A DNA stretch of 64,000 nucleotides. Origin: Burkholderiaceae bacterium (GTDB taxonomy: Bacteria > Pseudomonadota > Gammaproteobacteria > Burkholderiales > Burkholderiaceae_B). The number at the start of each line of letters is the position of its first letter. Position 1 is the stretch's first letter. The DNA lies in assembly GCA_023653055.1 (NCBI GenBank), contig JAMNXR010000012.1, positions 1-64,000 on the forward strand, written 5' to 3'. Of this stretch, positions 57,044 through 64,000 are shown one piece after another. Below the pieces are notes generated by a model that saw nothing but the letters and a program-made list of their open reading frames with translations, was not told the origin of the DNA and ran no database searches. A program made the translations under genes and the position numbers.

Positions 57044-57865
57044 TTACCAGTAGTTTTCAACGGCCAGATTACCTGCAACGCCGCGTCTTCCGGGCGCAAA
57101 GCCGCGCTCAGACAGAAGTCCACGCATCTCGGTGACCATGGCAGGGTTGCCGCAAAGCATGACCCGAGAGCGTGCGGGTTCGAGCGCCACGCCAACGCGC
57201 TGCTCAAGTTCGCCATTGACTAATAACGTGGTCAAACGTGCCGCATCCCGCCATTGCGACGAAATAGAGGGGGAGAGGTCGCAGGTAAGGGGTTCCTGCG
57301 ACGTCACTGGCAAATAGATAAATTGGGCGCTTTGGTCGCCTGAACGTTGCATGAGAGCGATAAGTTCGTCCCGGTAAGCCAGTTCGGTGGCATTACGCAC
57401 GCCATGCAGCAGAATAATGCGCTTGAAGCGGCTCCAGGTGGCAGGGTCACGCAGCATGGAGAGGTAGGCGGACAAGCCTGTACCGGTCGCAATGAGCCAG
57501 AGATCCTCACCCTCAACAAAACGTTCAAGGGTCAAAAAACCAAATACCGTTTTATCTATCCAGAGCGATTCGCCGATCTGCAGTCGCGCAAGGGCAGGGC
57601 TGAATTTTCCATCTGGTACGACAACAGAATAGAACTCGAGTTCATTGGCATCTGGTCGGGAGACCATCGAGTACGCGCGCCATTCATTGGGTTCGGGGGA
57701 CGTATCGGCGGGTAAAGCCTCGGAGTCACCTACAAACAACCCTAAACGGGCAAATTGACCGGGTAAAAAAGAAAAGTCTGGGTCGCGTGTCACCGTGACA
57801 GAAAATAACTTGTCTGTCAGCCAAATGGTTTTAGCCAGGACGGTTTGTCGGGTATAGCGCGACAC
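57044..57865 (-). CDS. fpr: Ferredoxin--NADP reductase Fpr
   Basis: This FAD enzyme exchanges electrons between NADPH and ferredoxin or flavodoxin. The 273 residues include 'FLPGQFARLGL', the FAD-binding 'RAYSMVSRP', 'LIATGTGLSAYLSMLRD', 'ILLHGVRNATELAY' and the NADP-region 'LCGNPAMVTEMRGLL'. It ends in an aromatic residue (ENYW). It starts 2 bp after the fdxA stop, making FdxA its probable partner. Confidence 0.93.
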   Translation of the reverse strand: MSRYTRQTVLAKTIWLTDKLFSVTVTRDPDFSFLPGQFARLGLFVGDSEALPADTSPEPNEWRAYSMVSRPDANELEFYSVVVPDGKFSPALARLQIGESLWIDKTVFGFLTLERFVEGEDLWLIATGTGLSAYLSMLRDPATWSRFKRIILLHGVRNATELAYRDELIALMQRSGDQSAQFIYLPVTSQEPLTCDLSPSISSQWRDAARLTTLLVNGELEQRVGVALEPARSRVMLCGNPAMVTEMRGLLSERGFAPGRRGVAGNLAVENYW

Positions 57866-57867
57866 GC

Positions 57868-58191
57868 CTAGCGCTCGAGGAGCTTGAGCTTGTCGGACAT
57901 GCCGTTCCAGTTGTCCGCATCGTCAAGAGGCTTTTTAGAACGGCTGATACTTTGAAAAATAGGCGAGAGCTCAGCATTGAGTGCGATGAACTTCATCTGG
58001 TCTTGGGGGACGTCTTCTTCGGCAAAAATTGCATTGGCGGGGCATTCGGGAATACAGACCGCGCAGTCGATGCATTCATCTGGATCGATCACTAAAAAGT
58101 TAGGACCTTCACGAAAACAATCAACGGGACAAACGTCCACACAGTCTGTGAACTTGCATTTAATACAGTTTTCGGTCACGACGTGCGTCAT
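57868..58191 (-). CDS. fdxA: Seven-iron ferredoxin FdxA
   Basis: From [12 protein letters not shown] (58191) it is 107 residues; the track start adds MVKH. The motifs '[18 protein letters not shown]' (3Fe-4S plus 4Fe-4S pattern) and '[17 protein letters not shown]' match the Azotobacter FdI-type 7Fe ferredoxins. The long C-terminal extension (about residues 60-107) is typical. It is directly upstream of fpr and divergent from pncB. Confidence 0.94.
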   Translation of the reverse strand: MTHVVTENCIKCKFTDCVDVCPVDCFREGPNFLVIDPDECIDCAVCIPECPANAIFAEEDVPQDQMKFIALNAELSPIFQSISRSKKPLDDADNWNGMSDKLKLLER

Positions 58192-58313
58192 GTGTTTCAC
58201 CAAAGTGCAAATTAGATATTCTTATTTTACCCAAAGCGGTGCCGAGTGTTCGGCATACCCCTATGAAAGGGGTTGGCTGTGCTAATGTTCAAAAAAAGCC
58301 CAAATAACAGCCC

Positions 58314-59489
58314 ATGATTATTAGATCCCTGCTGGACACCGACCTGTATAAATTCACCATGATGCAGGTGGTGTTGCACCATTTCCCTGCCGCTCAGGTC
58401 GAATATCGCTACAAATGCCGAACACCGGGGGTCAATTTGCGTCCCTATTTGGATGAGATTCGGGCCGAAATACATAGCTTGTGTCAGTTACGTTTTAGCG
58501 AAGATGAACTCTCTTACTTGGGCGGATTACGCTTTATTAAAAGTGACTTTATCGACTTTTTAGGATTGTTCCATCTGCCGGAGAAGTGCATTACGGTGAC
58601 GGAAGGTGTCTTGCCTGGAGAAATTGATATCCAGGTCAAGGGTTCTTGGCTCCATACCATTTTGTTTGAAATTCCAGTGCTGGCAATTGTGAACGAGGTG
58701 TACTTTCGTCGAACATGTACAAGTCCAGACTGGCAAGAGGGGCGCGAGCGACTTCAAACCAAGATGAAACTGGTCCTTGAGGCAACGGATCTTGATGACT
58801 TCAGGGTCGCCGAATACGGCACGAGAAGGCGTTTCTCGCGCGAATGGCACGAAGAAGTCGTGCTCACAATGAAAGCCCAAATGGGAAAACATTTTGCGGG
58901 TACCAGCAACGTGTGGTTTGCGATGCGTCACGGTGTCCTGCCGCTTGGCACGATGGCGCACGAGTATTTACAGGCCTGCCAGGCGCTTGGCCCGCGCCTG
59001 CGTGATTCTCAAGTCTTTGCCTTGGATGTATGGGCCAAGGAATACCGTGGTGACCTCGGAATCGCCTTGTCAGACGTGTACGGCGTGGCTGCGTTCTTAC
59101 GCGACTTTGATATGTATTTTTGCAAACTGTTTGACGGCGCGCGTCACGATTCGGGCGATCCATTTGACTGGGGCGAGCGCATGATCGCGCACTACAAAAC
59201 CAATCGTGTTGACCCCCGCACGAAAACTTTAATTTTTTCAGATGGGTTAACATTTCCACGTGCGATCGAATTGACTCGGCGCTTTGCCAGTCGTTGTAAA
59301 ACAGCCTTTGGTATCGGTACAAATTTGACTAATGATTTAGGTCACGAGCCGCTACAGATTGTCATGAAAATGGTGCGCTGTAATGGTCAGCCAGTTGCAA
59401 AGGTTTCAGACGCGCCAGAAAAAACGATGTGCGATGACAAAGCGTATCTTGCATATCTCAGGCAAGTCTTTGAACTCCCACCCGCCTAA
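58314..59489 (+). CDS. pncB: Nicotinate phosphoribosyltransferase PncB
   Basis: This NAD salvage enzyme forms nicotinate mononucleotide from nicotinate and PRPP, aided by ATP. The 391 residues begin '[21 protein letters not shown]', have '[18 protein letters not shown]' and '[22 protein letters not shown]' (phosphorylated His region), and end with '[15 protein letters not shown]' and '[10 protein letters not shown]'. It appears to be a single gene divergent from fdxA; the RidA gene follows 51 bp later with its own ribosome-binding site. Confidence 0.96.
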   Translation: MIIRSLLDTDLYKFTMMQVVLHHFPAAQVEYRYKCRTPGVNLRPYLDEIRAEIHSLCQLRFSEDELSYLGGLRFIKSDFIDFLGLFHLPEKCITVTEGVLPGEIDIQVKGSWLHTILFEIPVLAIVNEVYFRRTCTSPDWQEGRERLQTKMKLVLEATDLDDFRVAEYGTRRRFSREWHEEVVLTMKAQMGKHFAGTSNVWFAMRHGVLPLGTMAHEYLQACQALGPRLRDSQVFALDVWAKEYRGDLGIALSDVYGVAAFLRDFDMYFCKLFDGARHDSGDPFDWGERMIAHYKTNRVDPRTKTLIFSDGLTFPRAIELTRRFASRCKTAFGIGTNLTNDLGHEPLQIVMKMVRCNGQPVAKVSDAPEKTMCDDKAYLAYLRQVFELPPA

Positions 59490-59540
59490 TTTGTCCAACT
59501 CCTGGTGTACACAGCACCACTTATCATTTAAGGAAAAATA

Positions 59541-59891
59541 ATGAGCAACATCAAACGCGTGAACGTAGGTAAACGTCTCTCTGATATGGCGGTCTACAAC
59601 GGCGTTGCGTATTTGGCAGGACAAGTCGCGACCGACACCACTCAAGACGTCACAGGTCAGACAGCCCAAGTGCTGGCTGCGATTGACGCGTTGCTTGCTG
59701 AGGCAGGCACCGACAAAACACGTATCTTGATGGCGCAAGTGTTTGTGGCCAATATCGCTGAATATGACGGTATGAACGTGGCCTATGAGGCTTGGGTCCC
59801 AGCTGGCCACACCCCTCCACGCGCCACGATCGAAGCGCGCTTAGCGGGCCCCGACTACAAAGTTGAAATCGTTGTAACGGCAGCGGTATAA
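59541..59891 (+). CDS. RidA family protein
   Basis: The 116-residue protein has the YjgF/RidA fold: 'MAVYNGVAYLAGQVATDT', 'VLAAIDALLAEAG', 'KTRILMAQVFVANIAEYDGMN' (part) and 'PPRATIEARLAGPDYKVEIVVTA'. The Arg in PPRAT matches the residue that deaminates reactive enamine intermediates, although subfamily assignment (RidA versus Rid2-like) is not clear. A good AAGGA ribosome-binding site precedes the ATG. Confidence 0.92.
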   Translation: MSNIKRVNVGKRLSDMAVYNGVAYLAGQVATDTTQDVTGQTAQVLAAIDALLAEAGTDKTRILMAQVFVANIAEYDGMNVAYEAWVPAGHTPPRATIEARLAGPDYKVEIVVTAAV

Positions 59892-59917
59892 GCCAAGTCG
59901 TTTTTTTTTCAAACGCG

Positions 59918-62203
59918 GTGTCGCCTGAGCAACAATCAGAAGTAGCAGCCCTCATCGTCGACATGAATATCGACGATGGGGCTTTGTTGCGCCGGGCGGC
60001 CGAATGGTCGAGCCAGTGGCTGGGTGAGCAGTGCACGGCATCCGGCGAGCCTTTGATCGTGCACGCGCTGGGTTCAGCCAAAATATTGTCGGGCATGCAG
60101 GCGGATCCTGCCACGCGTACCGCGGCATTGTTGGTGGCGACCTTAGAGGTTTCACAGGCTGATTTGAGTCAGGTGAGGCAGTTAGATGGCATCAAAGAGC
60201 AGTTTGGCCCAGAAATTGCGCGTTTGGTTCAAGGCACGCGCGAGTTGATGCGTTTGAGTGGCATCGCCAGCGGTGCAAGCGATGGCGCTGATGATGCGCC
60301 AATGCAAAAAGAAATGTTACGAAAAATGCTGTTGGCGATGGCGGCTGATTTGCGCATTGTTTTGCTCAGATTGGCCTCCCGATTGCAAACCTTGCGTTGG
60401 CATGCGAACACCAAAATGCCTTGCAGTCCTGCACTTGCGCGTGAAACGCTTGATTTGTATACACCTTTGGCAAATCGTCTGGGTATTTGGCAGATCAAGT
60501 GGGAAATGGAAGATCTGGCCTTTCGTTTTACAGATCCCGCGCGTTACAAAGAAATTGCGGGCTTGCTCGAAGAAAAGCGTGCTGAGCGTGAGTCGTTCAT
60601 TCATGAAACGGTTGAAGCGTTAACCTCTGCATTACAAAAAATGGGCATCGCAGCCGATGTGACAGGACGGCCCAAACATATTTACAGCATCCACAACAAG
60701 ATGCTTCAGAAAAGTCTCGATTTCAGTGCACTGTTTGATGTGCGCGCACTGCGGATTATTGTTCAAACGGAGCGTGACTGTTACAACGCGCTCGGGCTGG
60801 TGCACGAGCGATGGGTACCCATGGGCGATGAGTTTGATGATTATATTTCTCGTCCTAAACCGAACGGATATCGTTCCTTGCACACCGTTGTAGCCGATGC
60901 CGAGGGTCGACCTTTCGAAGTGCAGATCCGCACGCGCGCGATGCATGAATTTGCAGAGTTAGGGATGGCTGCGCATTGGCGCTACAAAGAAAGTCCTCGC
61001 GCGGGTGCGGCAGAAAACGCAGTGGCAGCGGATCAATACGATCGTCAACTTGCCTGGATGCGACAGTTATTGGCATGGAATACCGAAGCTGCTCAACGCC
61101 CTGGTGGGGGCGCGGGTCAGACTGTTGCGACGGCATTGGCCTCAGGTGCCGTCACAGACAGACGCTCTGCTGGGCGCATGGCAAAACCGACAGAAGAACG
61201 CATCTACGTTTTGTCTCCGCAGGCACGCGTACTGGAGCTTCCAGCTGGGTCAACCGCGGTTGATTTTGCGTATCTTTTACATACCGATCTGGGCCACCGT
61301 TGTCGTGGTGCGCGTATCGATGGTCAATTGGTGCCGCTTCAGACCCAATTGCAAACCGGGCAGACGGTTGAAATCGTGACAACAAAGTCAGGGGGGCCAT
61401 CGCGCGACTGGCTCAACCCTCAGCTTGGTTTTCTCGCGAGTCCGCGCGCCCGTGCCAAAGTGCGTTCCTGGTTTAACGCGATTGAATTACAACAGCGTAT
61501 GACGCAAGGCCAGGCGCTGGTTGAAAAAGAGCTTCAGCGCTTGGGCAAGACTGCGATCAATCTTGAGCAGTTAGCTCAGCAGCTTGGATTTGCCCATGCA
61601 GATGATTTGTATGTTGCCGCGGCGAAAGAGGAATTTAGTTTGCGTCAGATTGACGCAGTTTTTCAGCCGGTTGCATCAGAAGTGGAGCCTAGTCTTGAGT
61701 CAATGATTGTCCATGCTTCGCGCACCGAGCGTGGAGGCGTGGGTGGAAAAAGCGGCGTCCTGGTAGTGGGCGTAGATTCCTTGTTAACGCAGCTGGCGAG
61801 GTGTTGCCGTCCTGCGCCACCGGATCCGATTGCGGGATTTGTCACCCGAGGTCGGGGCGTTTCAATTCATCGCGCTGATTGCGCGAGCTTTGTGGCCTTA
61901 AATGCCCGGCAGCCTGAGCGTATCATTGACGTCGCCTGGGGTCAGGCCGAGGCGCAAGCGCTTTTTCCAGTAGATCTGTTCGTGCAGGCTCAGGATCGTG
62001 CGGGGCTGTTGCGGGACTTGTCTGAAGTTTTTGCCAGACTGCGTCTCAATGTTGTAGGCGTCAATACGCATAGCAAGGCTTCTATGGCCTACATGTCCTT
62101 TACTGTTGAAATTCGAGATGGGGGCGAATTGCAGCGTGCTTTGATTGCAATGCGAGAAGTTGGTGGTGTTTTGACGGCAGAGCGGCGGTCGCCTGGGGCA
62201 TGA
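59918..62203 (+). CDS. relA: GTP pyrophosphokinase RelA (hydrolase domain degenerate)
   Basis: RelA makes (p)ppGpp on stalled ribosomes. The 761-residue protein starts at GTG 59918 (no clear ribosome-binding site; ATG 59987 or nearby Met codons are alternatives). The N-terminal HD domain has lost its catalytic residues: the HDxxED position reads VATLEV (about residues 73-78). The synthetase domain is intact ('GRPKHIYSIHNKM', 'DEFDDYISRPKPNGYRSLHTVV'). TGS ('IYVLSPQARVLELPAGSTAVDFAY'), zinc-finger ('LARCCRPAPPDPIAG') and ACT domains follow. A separate SpoT hydrolase is therefore expected elsewhere in the genome. Confidence 0.93.
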   Translation: MSPEQQSEVAALIVDMNIDDGALLRRAAEWSSQWLGEQCTASGEPLIVHALGSAKILSGMQADPATRTAALLVATLEVSQADLSQVRQLDGIKEQFGPEIARLVQGTRELMRLSGIASGASDGADDAPMQKEMLRKMLLAMAADLRIVLLRLASRLQTLRWHANTKMPCSPALARETLDLYTPLANRLGIWQIKWEMEDLAFRFTDPARYKEIAGLLEEKRAERESFIHETVEALTSALQKMGIAADVTGRPKHIYSIHNKMLQKSLDFSALFDVRALRIIVQTERDCYNALGLVHERWVPMGDEFDDYISRPKPNGYRSLHTVVADAEGRPFEVQIRTRAMHEFAELGMAAHWRYKESPRAGAAENAVAADQYDRQLAWMRQLLAWNTEAAQRPGGGAGQTVATALASGAVTDRRSAGRMAKPTEERIYVLSPQARVLELPAGSTAVDFAYLLHTDLGHRCRGARIDGQLVPLQTQLQTGQTVEIVTTKSGGPSRDWLNPQLGFLASPRARAKVRSWFNAIELQQRMTQGQALVEKELQRLGKTAINLEQLAQQLGFAHADDLYVAAAKEEFSLRQIDAVFQPVASEVEPSLESMIVHASRTERGGVGGKSGVLVVGVDSLLTQLARCCRPAPPDPIAGFVTRGRGVSIHRADCASFVALNARQPERIIDVAWGQAEAQALFPVDLFVQAQDRAGLLRDLSEVFARLRLNVVGVNTHSKASMAYMSFTVEIRDGGELQRALIAMREVGGVLTAERRSPGA

Positions 62204-62264
62204 GCCTTCGAGGATCATTATGGCGTCAATTGAGGGATTATCCGCAGTTTTTCCTGCGACACAC

Positions 62265-62273
62265 TGGTAAAAT
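62265..62273 (+). promoter_or_regulatory. Candidate extended -10 upstream of trpB
   Basis: TGGTAAAAT (TG-N-TAAAAT) lies in the 143-bp gap between relA and trpB, 73 bp before the trpB start. There is no clear -35. I see no Trp-rich leader peptide or attenuator hairpin in the gap. Confidence 0.3.
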
Positions 62274-62346
62274 CACATCTTTGAAATGCTTCACGCACTT
62301 GGCATATTGTTGCCGGTGTAGCTCGGTCTGATCTGGAGATCCGGTC

Positions 62347-63546
62347 TTGAAACCCTATGACTTTCCCGATGCCAAAGGGCATTTTGGTCCCTACGGCGGT
62401 GTATTTGCAGCAGAAACCCTCATGCAGGCAATCGAGGAGTTACGTTTGTCCTATGACAAATATCGTAACGACCCCGAATTTCTGGCTGAGTTTGAATATG
62501 AGCTCAAGCATTTTGTCGGGCGCCCGACCCCCGTCTACCACGCACGTCGTTGGTCTGAAGAGCTTGGCGGCGCGCAGATCTGGTTCAAGCGCGAAGACCT
62601 GAACCACACGGGCGCGCACAAGATCAACAACAGTCTGGGACAAGCCTTGCTCGCCCGCCGGATGGGCAAGCGCCGCATCATCGCCGAGACTGGCGCAGGT
62701 CAACATGGTGTGGCGACAGCAACCGTCTGCGCGCGCTATGGCATGGAATGTGTGGTTTACATGGGTAGCGAGGACGTCAAGCGTCAATCGCCCAACGTGT
62801 TTCGTATGAAGCTGTTGGGTGCGACCGTTGTGCCAGTCGAATCCGGTTCCAAGACCCTCAAAGATGCGCTCAACGAAGCTATGCGCGACTGGGTCACCAA
62901 CGTGGACGATACCTTTTACATTATTGGAACGGTGGCTGGACCACATCCTTATCCAATGATGGTGCGCAACTTTCACTCAGTGATTGGCCAGGAGTCGATC
63001 GAGCAAATGCCTCTTTACGCCGGCAAGCAGCCAGATTACGTCTTGGCTTGCGTGGGAGGCGGTTCAAACGCGATGGGTATTTTTCATCCTTATATCCCCT
63101 TTGAGCATACCAAACTGGTGGGTGTTGAAGCCGCCGGTGAGGGTGTCGAAACAGGTAAGCATTCTGCTTCCCTCACGGCAGGGCGCGTTGGTGTGCTACA
63201 CGGTAATCGTACGTATGTGTTGCAAGACGAAAACGGCCAAGTAGCCGAGACGCACTCTGTATCGGCCGGTCTGGATTATCCTGGTGTGGGCCCAGAGCAT
63301 GCATGGCTCAAAGACAGTGGTCGTGCATCTTATGTCAGCGTGACCGATGACGAAGCACTGGCGAGCTTTCATCACTGCTGCCAGATCGAAGGCATTATTC
63401 CTGCACTTGAGACCTCACATGCGTTAGCGTATGCCGCCAAGCTTGCCCCTACGCTGTCAAAGGACCAAGTGATCTTGGTGAATTTGTCAGGGCGTGGCGA
63501 CAAAGATATCAACACAGTCGCACAGCGTGCGGGTATGGTGCTCTAA
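62347..63546 (+). CDS. trpB: Tryptophan synthase beta chain
   Basis: TrpB condenses indole with serine to tryptophan using PLP. The 399 residues begin at TTG 62347 ([18 protein letters not shown]), supported by a GGAGA ribosome-binding site 7 bp upstream and by family length. PLP Lys is in '[20 protein letters not shown]', the phosphate loop is '[12 protein letters not shown]', and '[14 protein letters not shown]' is the catalytic Glu region. It is followed 24 bp later by trpA. No trpF lies upstream here. Confidence 0.96.
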   Translation: MKPYDFPDAKGHFGPYGGVFAAETLMQAIEELRLSYDKYRNDPEFLAEFEYELKHFVGRPTPVYHARRWSEELGGAQIWFKREDLNHTGAHKINNSLGQALLARRMGKRRIIAETGAGQHGVATATVCARYGMECVVYMGSEDVKRQSPNVFRMKLLGATVVPVESGSKTLKDALNEAMRDWVTNVDDTFYIIGTVAGPHPYPMMVRNFHSVIGQESIEQMPLYAGKQPDYVLACVGGGSNAMGIFHPYIPFEHTKLVGVEAAGEGVETGKHSASLTAGRVGVLHGNRTYVLQDENGQVAETHSVSAGLDYPGVGPEHAWLKDSGRASYVSVTDDEALASFHHCCQIEGIIPALETSHALAYAAKLAPTLSKDQVILVNLSGRGDKDINTVAQRAGMVL

Positions 63547-63570
63547 GGTTTTAAAGGTTTTTAAATACAT

Positions 63571-64000
63571 ATGGCTCAACACACAGATCGCATCGCCGCA
63601 GCGTTCGACCGCGCTGCACAACAGCAACGGGCGGCGCTGATTCCTTACATTGCTGCGGGCAATCCTTTGCCTGAGTCAACGGTGCCCTTGATGCATGCAT
63701 TGGTCAAGGCGGGTGCCGATGTGATCGAACTTGGTATTCCTTTTTCGGATCCAATGGCTGATGGGCCTGTTATTCAGCGCGCCGCAGAACATGCGATTGC
63801 ACAAGGCGTCGGACTCAAGCATGTATTGGGGATGGTTGCCGAATTTCGCAAGCAAGACCAGGTCACACCGATTGTCCTGATGGGTTACGCCAATCCAATC
63901 GAGAACATTGGCCAACAAGCGTTTGCAGAACAAGCTGAACAAGCGGGTGTGGATGGATTGCTCACTGTTGATTATCCGCCCGAAGAAATCGATGATTTTG
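63571..64000 (+). CDS. trpA: Tryptophan synthase alpha chain, cut by window end
   Basis: TrpA cleaves indole-3-glycerol phosphate to indole, which is channelled to TrpB. The frame starts at ATG 63571 ([19 protein letters not shown]) and is open to base 64000, so about 143 of the usual ~270 codons are present. The catalytic Glu and Asp lie in '[21 protein letters not shown]', and '[14 protein letters not shown]' is also present. The ORF track omits it because it has no stop in the window. Confidence 0.96.
   Translation, partial: MAQHTDRIAAAFDRAAQQQRAALIPYIAAGNPLPESTVPLMHALVKAGADVIELGIPFSDPMADGPVIQRAAEHAIAQGVGLKHVLGMVAEFRKQDQVTPIVLMGYANPIENIGQQAFAEQAEQAGVDGLLTVDYPPEEIDDF

Overview
The window reads as ordinary chromosome of a betaproteobacterium of order Burkholderiales, most likely an Alcaligenaceae-like member of moderate GC. 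The evidence is the secG - tRNA-Leu(GAG) - nuoA-N neighbourhood, a 'SVTLYG' trimeric porin, the DUF2818 gene after nuoN, the intracellular PHB depolymerase, the msrB-yciB-bolA-parvulin row and the fdxA-fpr pair. I assign no species.

Layout. (1) 1-~745: the edge of a prophage or phage remnant, with the end of a dATP/dGTP diphosphohydrolase-type gene, a DUF7220-like membrane protein, a small acidic ORF and a truncated phage ORF. (2) ~745-2080: an AAA/DUF4143 ATPase on the minus strand, preceded by a 22-bp-periodic array of TTACGGAA inverted repeats. (3) 2081-6196: a molybdenum-cofactor operon (minus strand, moaA-moeA-moaD-moaE-mobA-moaC), then a divergent SMR/Gdx-type exporter and a DUF2252 gene. 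(4) 8148-12053: tRNA-Ser(UGA), tpiA, secG, tRNA-Leu(GAG), a universal stress protein and a major porin, with two strong terminators. (5) 12133-27166: the complete 14-gene complex I operon nuoA-N plus a DUF2818 gene. (6) 27196-38733: serB and mfd (minus), ispDF (plus), an OmpR/EnvZ-type pair (minus), a tsaB-rimI gene fusion followed by a family 4-type uracil-DNA glycosylase (plus), and lplT (minus). (7) 38896-45567: smc, zipA, ligA. (8) 45577-49570: parvulin, bolA, yciB, msrB (minus) and a biotin ECF transporter bioMNY (plus). (9) 49567-54323: a branched-chain amino-acid-type ABC transporter transcribed livG-livF-livK-livH-livM. (10) 54414-58191: nth, an orphan rsxB-like ferredoxin, phaZ, fpr, fdxA (minus). 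(11) 58314-64000: pncB, a RidA-family gene, relA, trpB and the start of trpA, which is cut by the window end.

Functionally this is mostly core metabolism: respiration (nuo), cofactor synthesis (Moco, NAD, biotin uptake, isoprenoids), DNA maintenance (mfd, smc, ligA, nth, UDG) and stringent response. The only clearly accessory segment is the first ~2 kb. The points I would look at again are the 22-bp repeat array with its ATPase, the phage/ATPase junction, the tsaB-rimI fusion, the Walker A lysine-to-arginine change in livF, and the AT-rich repeats between livF and livK. I did not find a clearly new multi-gene system. The ATPase plus array is the closest candidate.
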